This document shows, piece by piece, positions 1 through 9,504 of a stretch of DNA of 32,853 nt; position 1 is the first letter of the stretch, and every line of letters begins with the position of its first letter. This stretch comes from a virus: positions 1 to 32,853 of the IMG/VR virus record IMGVR_UViG_3300025767_000075; one strand, given 5' to 3'. The notes below the pieces were generated by a model. The model ran no database searches. It worked only from the letters and a program-made list of their open reading frames with translations, and was not told the origin of the DNA. A program made the position numbers and the translations under genes.

Positions 1-3000
1 TCTACCCAATTTACTTCATCGAACGTAGCATCGTCACTAATAACTTTGTAATATACGTCAAAATCCGCAACAGAAGATCTATTAGCAGCAAGGATAATTT
101 TTAATCCAAGCGCGCTAGCTGCAAGAGTAACCGGTCGTGTGATATGTTTAGATAGTGAAGTACCACCAGTTTTATCGGTCTCGGGAACAAAATTAATAGG
201 AGTATTAATGTTAGTTAAGCTTGATCCGCTAGAATCTTGATTATCGATTTTGTTATGTGTTAACCATAACGATGCTCTTTGCATATCAAGTACAGGACTA
301 ACAAATTGTGAAGAAGATTGCATATCAACTTTAATATCAGTTGATTTTTCTCCTGCAGGCAAGTTAGCAGTTTCTATAGTAGAATTGGCTACTAGGGCTG
401 GAGCACTAAGAAAGTTATTTTCTTTTAGTACAAGATTTACATATGTAGTATCTTTACTATACGGAGTTTCATTTCCAGCAATCGATTTGCCTGAAGTAAA
501 TCTACCGCTTACCTGAATTGCAGTAGATTGCGGAATGTTAGTTTCAATATATGGAAATACACTTTCAAACGAATAGTTCTGAGAACTAGACATAAGCAAT
601 CCGCCAAGTGATACTGATGTACTAGCAGCAGAATCAGCATCAAACGTAAATGTATTATTATCAGCGCTATCGATAACTCTATTACCGATAATAGATGTGG
701 CATTTATTCCAGCGTATGTTTGCGAAGAATCTAATCCTAAGATTTTAACAGTATCTCCTACCTGCATCCCGTGATCATCGTGCGACATGACCATACGTGT
801 TTTACCAGATGTAGTTACAATAGGATCTGTGTCTAGTAATCTATTAGGAACATTTGCGTTTCGTAAAACAGCACTTGAAGCTGCAGTACTAAAGTCCGCC
901 CTAAATAATTTAAACATCATATCTCTTGTTTGATCCGCAGACCATGTAGTAGCATTTTGTGATTTAAACAAAGAACCAAGAGTAGGCTGTGAAGTAATTC
1001 GTTTTTCGGTAGAACCTAAAACAAACTGCTCAGTTTCTGCTACATAGACATTATAGTTGTCTGTCTCTGCAATAAGAACTATAGCATATTCTTCATATGG
1101 CATTAGGAATACCGGCTCATCAAATTCAAACGTAGTCGCAACAGATGCATTAGCGCTTGTAGATATAGAAGATGGCGATTTAAATACAATTGAACCAGGA
1201 ACAACATCAGTAGAAGCTGGGTGACCTTGAATCATTGGTCGTATTTGCAATTGTACTGGAATAGTATCATCTTTGGTTTTGAAGAAAACTTCAACCTTAC
1301 TTAAGAAAACACCATCTTGATCTGGAACAAAGAACGACTGAGCTAATGGATCTATTTGCCGTACAGTTCGTGGAGGAGTAGTAACGACACCGTTAACACG
1401 GCGTTCTCCAGTTACTACATTCCAAATATTAATATTAGCTTGGCCGGCTCGAGTTGTACTTGAAGAAGAACTGCTACTTGTAGTACCAGTTACGATATTT
1501 CTAACACGAGTAGTTTGAATGGTACGCTGACGTGTTTCTAATACTCCGGTTGAAGCAAATGCAGCTACCGCTACAGATGTTGCATCATTTTCGTTATCGA
1601 CCGAAATATCAAGAAGTTTAAGCTCTCTTGTACCAGTTCTAAATACTCCACTTTGAATAAAAAATTCACCTTCTACAACGCCTTCAGCATTTGTAAATAG
1701 AGAAGTAGCCCCATCCGGGTGTCCAGTGTTTCTATTATACCTATTGCCAACTTCATTATTAGTTGTAGCAATTCTGGTAAACGTATCTGATTTTACCCAG
1801 TTATCTACACTAACGCCATCAAAGAATGGGAATACTCTAGTGTTAGGTTTCATGCCTTGACATTTAAAACTAACTCTTCGAGATCTCATAAACGGTATCA
1901 TTGCAACATCAATAACTCTATTACCTACAACGCTTCGTATTGTAGAGAATGAGCTTACTCTAGCAGTAGCACTTGTTGTGGTGGTTGATCTAGTTACTAC
2001 AGTATTAGTTCTATCCCATGAACCTCTCCAGTTACCAACGTTTGAGACAATACCAGAATTCTGCCTTTGAAAACTTACATTGGAAGATGATGAAGAGCCA
2101 ATGACACTCGACCTAGATGAACCGACTGTTGATCCAGCCCAATTCCATTGTGAGTTATTAAACAGCTGAGATTGATTTCCGCTAAATGCATTTACTGTAC
2201 CACCACCAGTTATAACATCAGCTGCTTGTCTTGTTTCTCTCCATTCGTCTGATGAAGGAGAAAGTTCAAGAGCTCCTAGATTTGTTATAACTGCAAATGG
2301 GTTAATGTTCATAACACCAGATACTTGCGGCTGATTGATGTATTCTACATGATTAAATTTCTTATAGACGTTATCACCTTTAAGAATAGTGTTAGTAGAA
2401 AGATCAGAGTCGTAGATTAGGCGAATAGCTTCTTCGCTAAACGTAGGTCTAAGTATTTCGTTTTGTGGATCGATAGATGCTCTATATTCAATATTATTAA
2501 AGCTAGAACCTAGTTGATCTTTAAATCCATCAACTAAGAATCCAGATTTAGTTCTATCATTTCCAGTTGAGTCGAACACCGCAAAATTAGATAGACCAGT
2601 TTCAATAAGTGATAGTGCTGTCAAGTCATAAAGCGCATCTAATTTAGATGAAATACTACCAATATCGTCCATGTTATATAGTTTTGTTTCGTGAGGAGCA
2701 AGACCCAAGTCAGAATCGCTTTTAGTAAAGCTCTCTAGTTTGACATCTGTTAGTAGCAAGTCGCCATTTGGAATTTCAGGAAACTGTGGTTCAAGTGCTG
2801 AGTTACCTTGTACTACCTTAATATTGCCATCTTGATCAAGTACTATTTTATCAAATCGTGGAAGATAATATTCAGCATCAAGTGTAATAAGATCTGTGTT
2901 TGTAGGTATTTCGTTAATACGAGCAGTACCACCAGTAAAGTCCGAATCTCTATCAGTTTTACGTGGTCTAAAATCAAGCACGTCAGTTAAAGGAATAACC

Positions 3001-5036
3001 GAACCATCGTTTAACGTATGAGATGGAATATCTGAAAAATTCACCTGGCCGGTATAAGAGTTAACAGCAAAGAAATCGCCTGATGCGCCGTGCGTAAAAT
3101 ATCTAAACCGAGCAAAAACGTTTCCACTTGGAGCGGCTTTATCACCCTTAAGAATTAGTCTTGCTGGACCATACCAGTTATCTCTCTGGCCGTTATCAAC
3201 AATAAAGTCGCTTAGTCTATCAGCGCCGTCAGAATCAGAATCGCGCAATCTATCTAGTTTAAACAAATCCGGTTTATCTAGTTTAATGAATGCAGTACCA
3301 GTACCATCAGATTCTACTTGTTTTGTAATCGTAGTTTCGACTAGAGTTTTAGTGCGAACACTACCTGATGATTTATTAACCTTAGCAATGATTTCAATAT
3401 TTGAGTTTGTTGGACCACCACTAATTGTAGCAGCCTGAGTTCCAGCCCCACTAATTGTAGGAGAAATAATTGCCCCATCGGAATCAACAGAAACTACCCA
3501 TTCGTTTACACTACCAAAGGTTTCTCCGGTAGCGGTAAGAGTAAGAGTCGCAGCACCACTCGGGTCAAGCGAAGCGTTAAATGAACGATATACCTCTAGC
3601 GATATATCAGATAATGTTTTAGGTCTTGGGTTAGGTAATCCAAAGAATAGATTATTACCACCTACGTCATTTAGTACTGCGCTGCCGCTTTCTAATACTA
3701 GGTTGGCATAGTCAAACGCGTTACCGCCGATTGACTTTACGTCAGCAAAAGATTGACCAGCATTCATTGAAATGTCAAAAATATAATAACGGTAATATGC
3801 TCCGTCTTCTTCAACAGAGCGAATTCTACATGTACCAATAGTAGATCCGCCATGGCCTACAGCTGACCTAAGATTCCTTTGTTGAAACACATTAATGTTT
3901 GGAAGACCAACTAAGTCTGTAACAGTAATATAGTTGCCATATGAGGCTGCAACCACTTCGTTATTTTTGATAATAGTATCTCTAGCCTTTGCAACTCTGA
4001 GACGTGTCGGAAAGGTTTTCTCCACTCTATAACCATTAACATACGCAAGGCCAGAAGATACTACGGCTTGTAAAATGTCATCATCAGAGTCAGGTTCGTA
4101 ATTTATAATAAATGGATTTATAAAGAAATCGCCATTGATGTCTTTAGTTCGTGTTGCCAATCTATCTTCAATTTTTGAATAAGCATCATTTCCAGTTACT
4201 GTGTCAAATACTACACCGTTTCGCACTCTACAATAATATACAAAGTTTTGATCCGAGTCAACTTCAGTATCTAATGCTAGTGTCATGCGAATGCGATATC
4301 TGTCAGCACCCGGGGCAGATGTATTAGGAGTAGCACCCTGGTTGTCATACAAGAGTTCTGAATCTGAAGCTGTGACAATGTCTTGGGTAACTTTAAATCC
4401 TACTGTACACGTAGGAAGTTGATCGTATTTGCTTATAATCTTTGATTGACGCTCACAGAAGACAAAATGTCCCTGGGTAAAAAAGTCCCCGCGGTCTACA
4501 GAAAAGCGTGTGCCAAATCCTGTTGCCGGGTTTGCAGTAGTATTAGTAGTTTGTACGGTAAGTGTAACGCCTGAATTAGTACCAACAATATCTTCACCGG
4601 CAGAAACCTTATTAGAAGATTGGAATGATGACGCAGCTAGCGTATCTGTATACGTAACATATAAAGTAGCAGGATCCGTAGCAGTTGCAGCTACTATTTC
4701 CAATATCTTAAATTTAAATGTTGAGTTTTGTCCGGTGAACTCATCTCCAACCACAGTAGTTAAATTTGCTGGTAGTTGGTTAATCGATGTATTTAATTTG
4801 ATAAATTCATATCGTGTATTGATACTTGGTCCGCCAGGATTTACTGATGAGCCTTCTTTAAATATGTTTCTGGCAAATCTCTCCAGTTCTTTGTGCGCAA
4901 TAGTTTGGGATTGAGTTAACTCCCGAGCCTGTAGAGCACGACCAGAATTAAACATAATTCTGTGGTAGTTGTTACTATCTTTATAGTCGTCCTTATACGT
5001 GTCGCTAAAGACTTTTTCTGTGAAATTTGTCGCCAT
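1..5036 (-). CDS. Giant virion structural protein, DUF4815 type (3' end outside window)
   Basis: An open frame runs from ATG at 5034-5036 to the left edge with no stop, giving at least 1678 residues; the C-terminus is missing. The N-terminus reads MATNFTEKVF, followed by the motif YHRIMFNSGRALQARELTQ, typical of the DUF4815 family of large structural proteins in marine T4-like phages. Further in, QGHFVFCERQSKII and long Ser/Thr/Asn/Asp-rich beta-type stretches suggest an extended tail or fibre protein. It lies 12 bases after the gp8 stop, as the last visible gene of the baseplate operon, a place where T4 carries its gp9/gp10 and fibre-attachment genes. Function is therefore inferred as a baseplate-periphery or tail-fibre component. 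Family assignment is from memory of the N-terminal motif; the precise role is not known. Confidence 0.8.
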   Translation of the reverse strand, partial: MATNFTEKVFSDTYKDDYKDSNNYHRIMFNSGRALQARELTQSQTIAHKELERFARNIFKEGSSVNPGGPSINTRYEFIKLNTSINQLPANLTTVVGDEFTGQNSTFKFKILEIVAATATDPATLYVTYTDTLAASSFQSSNKVSAGEDIVGTNSGVTLTVQTTNTTANPATGFGTRFSVDRGDFFTQGHFVFCERQSKIISKYDQLPTCTVGFKVTQDIVTASDSELLYDNQGATPNTSAPGADRYRIRMTLALDTEVDSDQNFVYYCRVRNGVVFDTVTGNDAYSKIEDRLATRTKDINGDFFINPFIINYEPDSDDDILQAVVSSGLAYVNGYRVEKTFPTRLRVAKARDTIIKNNEVVAASYGNYITVTDLVGLPNINVFQQRNLRSAVGHGGSTIGTCRIRSVEEDGAYYRYYIFDISMNAGQSFADVKSIGGNAFDYANLVLESGSAVLNDVGGNNLFFGLPNPRPKTLSDISLEVYRSFNASLDPSGAATLTLTATGETFGSVNEWVVSVDSDGAIISPTISGAGTQAATISGGPTNSNIEIIAKVNKSSGSVRTKTLVETTITKQVESDGTGTAFIKLDKPDLFKLDRLRDSDSDGADRLSDFIVDNGQRDNWYGPARLILKGDKAAPSGNVFARFRYFTHGASGDFFAVNSYTGQVNFSDIPSHTLNDGSVIPLTDVLDFRPRKTDRDSDFTGGTARINEIPTNTDLITLDAEYYLPRFDKIVLDQDGNIKVVQGNSALEPQFPEIPNGDLLLTDVKLESFTKSDSDLGLAPHETKLYNMDDIGSISSKLDALYDLTALSLIETGLSNFAVFDSTGNDRTKSGFLVDGFKDQLGSSFNNIEYRASIDPQNEILRPTFSEEAIRLIYDSDLSTNTILKGDNVYKKFNHVEYINQPQVSGVMNINPFAVITNLGALELSPSSDEWRETRQAADVITGGGTVNAFSGNQSQLFNNSQWNWAGSTVGSSRSSVIGSSSSSNVSFQRQNSGIVSNVGNWRGSWDRTNTVVTRSTTTTSATARVSSFSTIRSVVGNRVIDVAMIPFMRSRRVSFKCQGMKPNTRVFPFFDGVSVDNWVKSDTFTRIATTNNEVGNRYNRNTGHPDGATSLFTNAEGVVEGEFFIQSGVFRTGTRELKLLDISVDNENDATSVAVAAFASTGVLETRQRTIQTTRVRNIVTGTTSSSSSSSTTRAGQANINIWNVVTGERRVNGVVTTPPRTVRQIDPLAQSFFVPDQDGVFLSKVEVFFKTKDDTIPVQLQIRPMIQGHPASTDVVPGSIVFKSPSSISTSANASVATTFEFDEPVFLMPYEEYAIVLIAETDNYNVYVAETEQFVLGSTEKRITSQPTLGSLFKSQNATTWSADQTRDMMFKLFRADFSTAASSAVLRNANVPNRLLDTDPIVTTSGKTRMVMSHDDHGMQVGDTVKILGLDSSQTYAGINATSIIGNRVIDSADNNTFTFDADSAASTSVSLGGLLMSSSQNYSFESVFPYIETNIPQSTAIQVSGRFTSGKSIAGNETPYSKDTTYVNLVLKENNFLSAPALVANSTIETANLPAGEKSTDIKVDMQSSSQFVSPVLDMQRASLWLTHNKIDNQDSSGSSLTNINTPINFVPETDKTGGTSLSKHITRPVTLAASALGLKIILAANRSSVADFDVYYKVISDDATFDEVNWV

Positions 5037-5048
5037 TTATTAAATACT

Positions 5049-6425
5049 CTACAGTTGGATGATAACTTTAATATCTTCGGTTTGCGCAGGATCTCGTTCG
5101 ATCGCAGCTCTATTGTCGATGTATAACAATTCGCCTGACAAAGGACTGACCGTTCCTTTTATATATGCGAGAGTGTCACCGTCTACAGAGGCAGAATCTA
5201 AGATGCCCTCACCGTTACCATCGGTTTCAGTAATAGTTTCGCCTTCAATAAATGAAGTAAACCCAGTTGAGTCAGTCTGGTGATACCAGACATAACTAGA
5301 ATCGGCATTGTCGATATATGCTTTAGCCGCTGAGCTAGAGCCTAATATAATTTTATCTTCACTAAATACCTGAGCTATAGAACCAAACTTAAGTTTGTTC
5401 AAGACATTACCAGCGGTACCCTCAAAATCAGAGTCAGTTAATAGTGGACCAACTTTAGGATTTTTTATAAGACCGATTTGTCTATAATCATTACTGGTAA
5501 TCAATGCATTTGTTTCATCGCCAATAAGCTTAGTATTGAACATTAAAGCTGATGATCTAAGATCGTCTCTTGGATCTCCTCCAACACCTTTTGGAGGAGA
5601 AATCACTGCTCTACCGTGCGCGCCTGAACCGCCACCTCCAGAGAATATTACTGAGGCATAATCGTAATTTTTACCAAAAGCCTTACCTGACCCAGAATCA
5701 TCCATTTCTATTTTAACAACCGAACCGTTATAAACAGTTGCAGTAGCTTTTGGCGCCTTTGTACCGTTTCCAGTAAATGTAATAGTTGGAGCAGATGTAT
5801 AACCTGTCCCACCGTTGTTTAATTTAACTCCGATGACTTCTCCAGGTATTGCAGCATTTTGAATAGCGTATTGTTCCTGCTCAAGCGCTGGATAAGTTAC
5901 ATCAGCAGAATCAATAAATTGAATTGGAATATAATTGGCCGAAGTATACTTAGTAGATCTCAACGCGGTTTGACCATACAAATATTTCCATACATAACCA
6001 TCCGATGTAGTAAAAGGAGTTAAAAGCGTTCCGGTAGGTTTAGTAGTTGACGTAACCGCATTACCTTGAAGGTCCCTACCTTGTTGCAGGCAAATATAAA
6101 CAGCAAGTTCATCGGTCATAACATAATATGCGTTTGATGGATAACCTTGAACATGATCATCATATCCACTATAAATTGTACCAGAAGACCAGTTATAGCG
6201 AGGAACGACATATGAGACGTCTTCGCCCTTTTTCATAGATTGAAGATTAAGACGAAAATCTCTTTCTTCTTTTGCTGTGTTTAAAGGCGTAGGAGCTGCG
6301 TCAGTTGCATTCCAATCATTTGATCTGCCAATACCTACGTAATACGTAGCAGCAGAATCTGTAACGTTTGTATAGATGTCGGCTAGAACTTGCCGTTTAA
6401 ATTTATCTGTAATAATTGCAACCAT
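5049..6425 (-). CDS. 8: Baseplate wedge protein gp8
   Basis: This 458-residue protein matches T4 gp8 at several places along its length: the N-terminal TDKFKRQVLADIY and YYVGIGRSNDW, then VPRYNWSSGTIYS, SDGYVWKYLY (about 141-150), YRQIGLIKNPK (about 314-324), and the C-terminal GELLYIDNRAAI followed by QTEDIKVIIQL. gp8 is a dimeric wedge component that binds gp6, gp7 and gp10 in the T4 baseplate. It is longer than T4 gp8 (about 334 residues). Much of the extra length is a Gly-rich stretch at about 195-285, with NNGGTGYTSAPTITFTG and FSGGGGSGAHG, and a second stretch at about 350-410 containing FIEGETITETDGNGEG. The start has AAGGAA upstream. It lies between the fibre-like protein and the DUF4815 gene. 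Confidence 0.9.
   Translation of the reverse strand: MVAIITDKFKRQVLADIYTNVTDSAATYYVGIGRSNDWNATDAAPTPLNTAKEERDFRLNLQSMKKGEDVSYVVPRYNWSSGTIYSGYDDHVQGYPSNAYYVMTDELAVYICLQQGRDLQGNAVTSTTKPTGTLLTPFTTSDGYVWKYLYGQTALRSTKYTSANYIPIQFIDSADVTYPALEQEQYAIQNAAIPGEVIGVKLNNGGTGYTSAPTITFTGNGTKAPKATATVYNGSVVKIEMDDSGSGKAFGKNYDYASVIFSGGGGSGAHGRAVISPPKGVGGDPRDDLRSSALMFNTKLIGDETNALITSNDYRQIGLIKNPKVGPLLTDSDFEGTAGNVLNKLKFGSIAQVFSEDKIILGSSSAAKAYIDNADSSYVWYHQTDSTGFTSFIEGETITETDGNGEGILDSASVDGDTLAYIKGTVSPLSGELLYIDNRAAIERDPAQTEDIKVIIQL
5575..5600 (-). other. Perfect 10-bp inverted repeat inside gp8
   Basis: TCTCCTCCAA at 5575-5584 is the exact reverse complement of TTGGAGGAGA at 5591-5600, with a 6-base loop. In the gp8 mRNA it forms a GC-rich hairpin whose 3' arm contains a Shine-Dalgarno-like GGAGGAG. 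No U-run follows on either strand, so it is not an ordinary terminator. It encodes the SPPKGVGGDPR turn that ends the Gly-rich insertion. Confidence 0.55.
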
Positions 6426-6435
6426 TTTAGATTCC

Positions 6436-7422
6436 TTAGCTCACTGTTCCGCCGTAATTACCAATCAACTGCCAATTGGTTCCATCCCATATCATTTGGC
6501 ACCCTTGATGTTGAGCAAGAGCGATGCTTGTTCCAGGACCAAAAGTAGTAGGAGTAATTGTGGCAGTACCTGCGCCTTTGTTCGTAAATATTTTTTTCTC
6601 TCCAACTACAGTTGCGTTTGCCATACCTACAGCAAGAGCAGTACCAGAGTTGCATATAATAAATGTGTGTAATGTAGAAGCATTTCCTGCAGATGTTATT
6701 TCTGAAGAAGTATATGAAGCCTTTTTCAGATTAACAGAACCCGTACCCTTACCTTCAATAACAATATTAATATTAGTGTCATCTCCGTGGGCCGCTAGTT
6801 GAGGATGCCCGCCCGCCGCTGCGTTATGCACATCGACATGATTAACTGCATTTACTGCTGGAGATATACCAAATATCTCAGCACCGTTAACATCATTAAG
6901 GGACGCTATTATAGCTGGAGTATTTAAAGCTGGAGAAGTTAATGTTTTATTTGTTAAAGTTTGACTCGCATCTGCAAAAACAAAAGTATCACTATCAATC
7001 AAGCTAGGTAAATTAAGATTTTGATTCGCAGACAATGAACCCGCAATAATATCATATGTATGAGAAGCATCAAGATCTTGTATTTTGACTAAACTTAATA
7101 CAGGAGATGTTAATGTTTTATTTGTTAATGTTTGGGTATTGGTATCTAATACGATATTGCCAGAAGCATTTGGTAAATTAATAGTATGATCTAGTGTAGG
7201 ATCTATTGCTTTAAGACGAGTTTCATAACCGTCAGCTGTCACTCCTTCAAATGCTAGACCGTTCCCTGTAACAGAAATTTCGCCAGTCAATACATTACTA
7301 TCTCCACCAAGTTTTTGGTAAAGTTCTATAAAGTTTTCATTAATTTTCTGACCAGCCTGACGAAGCGTATCACCACTTCCATCATTAGCATATGTGCCGG
7401 TTGCTAGGTTTTGACGAGTCAT
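6436..7422 (-). CDS. Fibre-like virion structural protein with LTNKTLTSP repeats
   Basis: A 328-residue protein. Its N-terminus, GSGDTLRQAGQKINENFIEL at about 16-35, is a short module often seen at the start of marine phage structural proteins, probably a virion attachment segment. Two copies of QTLTNKTLTSP (about 96-106 and 154-164) are a typical fibre shaft repeat. The C-terminal third (GVGANATVVG-like beta stretches, then QHQGCQMIWDGTNWQLIGNYGG) resembles fibre-tip ends in which a solvent-facing Trp-rich strand closes the fold. A late promoter sits 24 bases before the start. It lies between the S8 protease and gp8, and its stop is 10 bases before the gp8 start. Role inferred: short fibre or decoration. 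Exact function not recognised. Confidence 0.7.
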   Translation of the reverse strand: MTRQNLATGTYANDGSGDTLRQAGQKINENFIELYQKLGGDSNVLTGEISVTGNGLAFEGVTADGYETRLKAIDPTLDHTINLPNASGNIVLDTNTQTLTNKTLTSPVLSLVKIQDLDASHTYDIIAGSLSANQNLNLPSLIDSDTFVFADASQTLTNKTLTSPALNTPAIIASLNDVNGAEIFGISPAVNAVNHVDVHNAAAGGHPQLAAHGDDTNINIVIEGKGTGSVNLKKASYTSSEITSAGNASTLHTFIICNSGTALAVGMANATVVGEKKIFTNKGAGTATITPTTFGPGTSIALAQHQGCQMIWDGTNWQLIGNYGGTVS

Positions 7423-7445
7423 TCTATACCTCTAAACGTTTAATC

Positions 7446-7453
7446 TATTTATA
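7446..7453 (-). promoter_or_regulatory. T4-type late promoter before the fibre-like gene
   Basis: The minus strand reads TATAAATA, the T4 late -10 element used with gp55, gp33 and gp45. It lies 24 bases before the start at 7422 and overlaps the TAA stop (7449-7451) of the preceding protease gene. Confidence 0.7.
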
Positions 7454-9497
7454 CTACTTTACTGAGCCTAACAGCTCCAGATAAGCCAATACTTCCATCG
7501 ATTTTAAAATCAGCAGGATAAGGCGTACTTACAGGAATGGTTGCCTGATATAGTATTCTTCGATCAGCTCCTTGGAGTTTGTTATAATCAGTCCATCCTG
7601 AAGTAGGACTGGTATCATCTATACCTTCATACATGTCAGACGTTGACTGCTCATCCACATTACTCTGAATCCAGTTACGAAGATTCTCATATGTCCATGC
7701 CCTGTTATATTGCAGTACTGTTGCAAGAAATCCTGCAGCAACAGGGCATGCCGCGCTTGTACCACTAAATCTTACATCTCGACATTCAGCTATAGCCGTT
7801 AAATCAGCATATACCCCATCGCTTCTTGAAGTGTCAGTTCCGTAAGAAGCATCTGGACAAGCTGCTAATGTACCATCACCCGGAGCAAATAAATCTATAG
7901 CACTTCCCATATCGCTATAGCCAACCTTTCGATCTTGCTCATAGCTATTAACTAGAAAATCATCTAAGCAACCAATATTAATTGCAGGAAATTTAACAGT
8001 GCTATTGCCGAATGAGGTTTGTCCTTCAGTTTTTCCGATATGTTGAGGAAATCCACGGCGGTTAGTTGTACCTGTTACACTATATCCAAATGACGTAAAT
8101 GTGTCTTGATACATGGTGTTTGTATTGTTAGCAGATATCCTATTATCGTAATCGACATGATCAGGATTGTGTTGAACCTGATTACTATTTCCTGCGGCTG
8201 CAATAAAAATAACTCCAGCTGCAGTAAGTTCGTCTCCAGCTGTTGTCATGCTATTATCGTAGAATTCGCTTTTCCAACGACCGCTGTCTCCTTGACTTCC
8301 AAGCACACTAATAAATTGTGGCTCTGAGCCAGATCCTCCATATGATGCTGAAGACTCTCTATGATAATAATGAGATCCGCTTTTATCTGATGCCCTAAAT
8401 CCCCAACTATTACTACTAATTGTAGGATCTTTTGTTCCAAATATTGGATTTACTGGTTTATTCTGATGAAATATCTTTTGTACATCAAATCCTATTTCAA
8501 AGCTTCCTACATTATATACCGAACCATACAAATTCAAGTGCCACTTGTTTGCGTTATATGCCCACCCGTGTGTGCGGCCATATATTAAACTAGCGCATTG
8601 GGTACCATGATCAGCATCGAAAGCTGTTTGATCTGGGCTACCATGTACGTTGTCTCTACTATAATTAGTACTTACTAATATACTTCCGAAAAATGCAAAC
8701 TGGCTACTACGTTGAGATGTAATTCGCCACCAGTTTTGAGCAGCGGAGGTTGTAGGAACAACTGTCCCATCCCATCTTGTTTCTAATCTATTATCAGGAT
8801 CAGCGTTAAACCAATCAGGGTCAATATAGTATGGTCCGTCAAGAACTACATCGAGAACGTCACAATATCCAGCTCTGTTAAGAACATTGCCTGATTTGTA
8901 ATCAATTGGATTGACAGCGTTGTCAACGCCTTTATTAATGAATTCACTATGAGCAATCCATGTTCCGTTATCAGCGCAAATGATGTCAACATTTTCACCA
9001 GCACCATACTGTTCTACTTTGGCATTAATAGGTGAAGCCGCGGCTGTAGTTGCGGTTTTCCACGGGTTTTGTTTTGTCTGCATTCTATATAACGCAGTAC
9101 TTCTATTTATTGTGGGTTCGACGCTTGAAAAACTACTTTCAATAGTACCAAATGCAGTTGTCCACGACTGCCAGTTATTGTAAGGCTGATCGTATCTGTC
9201 TTTTTTACTGCACCATATTTGATTCTTTAATTCGTCTGGCGGGGGCATAAACGTTTCAGGGTAACGATTAGGACTTAGGTTAATTACTTTTATCCGCGGA
9301 TCGACTGAAAGGCTATCGGCCTCGTCTTCAGTTAATAAAAATTCACCACGCGTATCGCTATGCTCTTTAGCATCAGTGCATTCGACCGATCTATCTGGTA
9401 TCGTAGCCGGAGTAGAATCAGATGTCTTTAGCTCAGCTTCTATTTCAGTAAACTCGGCTTTATTATTTGTGACTAGAACGTAATACTTCTCAGACAT
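7449..9497 (-). CDS. Subtilisin-family (S8) serine protease, probably virion-associated
   Basis: A 682-residue protein with all four S8 landmarks in order: Asp176 in IICADNGTW, His297 in DADHGTQCAS, the oxyanion Asn437 in FIAAAGNSNQ, and Ser581 in FSGTSAACPVAAGF. These predict an active Ser/His/Asp endopeptidase. Residues 1-90 (YYVLVTNNKAEF then a Pro-rich PPPDEL) look like a separate N-terminal domain, perhaps a propeptide or virion anchor; no signal peptide is visible. There is a large insertion of about 100 residues between the Asp and His motifs. The gene sits inside the baseplate operon, between two fibre-like genes, 7 bases after the cupredoxin-tipped protein, with AGGTGA before its ATG. 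Inference: a tail-borne protease that cuts host surface proteins or matures fibres. Substrate unknown. Confidence 0.88.
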   Translation of the reverse strand: MSEKYYVLVTNNKAEFTEIEAELKTSDSTPATIPDRSVECTDAKEHSDTRGEFLLTEDEADSLSVDPRIKVINLSPNRYPETFMPPPDELKNQIWCSKKDRYDQPYNNWQSWTTAFGTIESSFSSVEPTINRSTALYRMQTKQNPWKTATTAAASPINAKVEQYGAGENVDIICADNGTWIAHSEFINKGVDNAVNPIDYKSGNVLNRAGYCDVLDVVLDGPYYIDPDWFNADPDNRLETRWDGTVVPTTSAAQNWWRITSQRSSQFAFFGSILVSTNYSRDNVHGSPDQTAFDADHGTQCASLIYGRTHGWAYNANKWHLNLYGSVYNVGSFEIGFDVQKIFHQNKPVNPIFGTKDPTISSNSWGFRASDKSGSHYYHRESSASYGGSGSEPQFISVLGSQGDSGRWKSEFYDNSMTTAGDELTAAGVIFIAAAGNSNQVQHNPDHVDYDNRISANNTNTMYQDTFTSFGYSVTGTTNRRGFPQHIGKTEGQTSFGNSTVKFPAINIGCLDDFLVNSYEQDRKVGYSDMGSAIDLFAPGDGTLAACPDASYGTDTSRSDGVYADLTAIAECRDVRFSGTSAACPVAAGFLATVLQYNRAWTYENLRNWIQSNVDEQSTSDMYEGIDDTSPTSGWTDYNKLQGADRRILYQATIPVSTPYPADFKIDGSIGLSGAVRLSKVV

Positions 9498-9504
9498 ATA
9501 TCAC

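Noticed and set aside
4405-4411. Extra TGTACA in the DUF4815 gene
   Set aside because: It lies inside coding sequence without a TANNAT at 17 bases; TGTACA inside other genes (near 23231 and 30732) was dismissed for the same reason.
4510-4914. 134-codon plus-strand open frame
   Set aside because: It lies opposite the DUF4815 gene, whose minus-strand frame reads as coherent protein throughout; the plus-strand translation is low in charge and has no ribosome site.
6916-7135. Repeated LTNKTLTSP segments as a DNA repeat or array
   Set aside because: They are two protein-level fibre repeats in one gene, with unlike flanks and no regular spacing.
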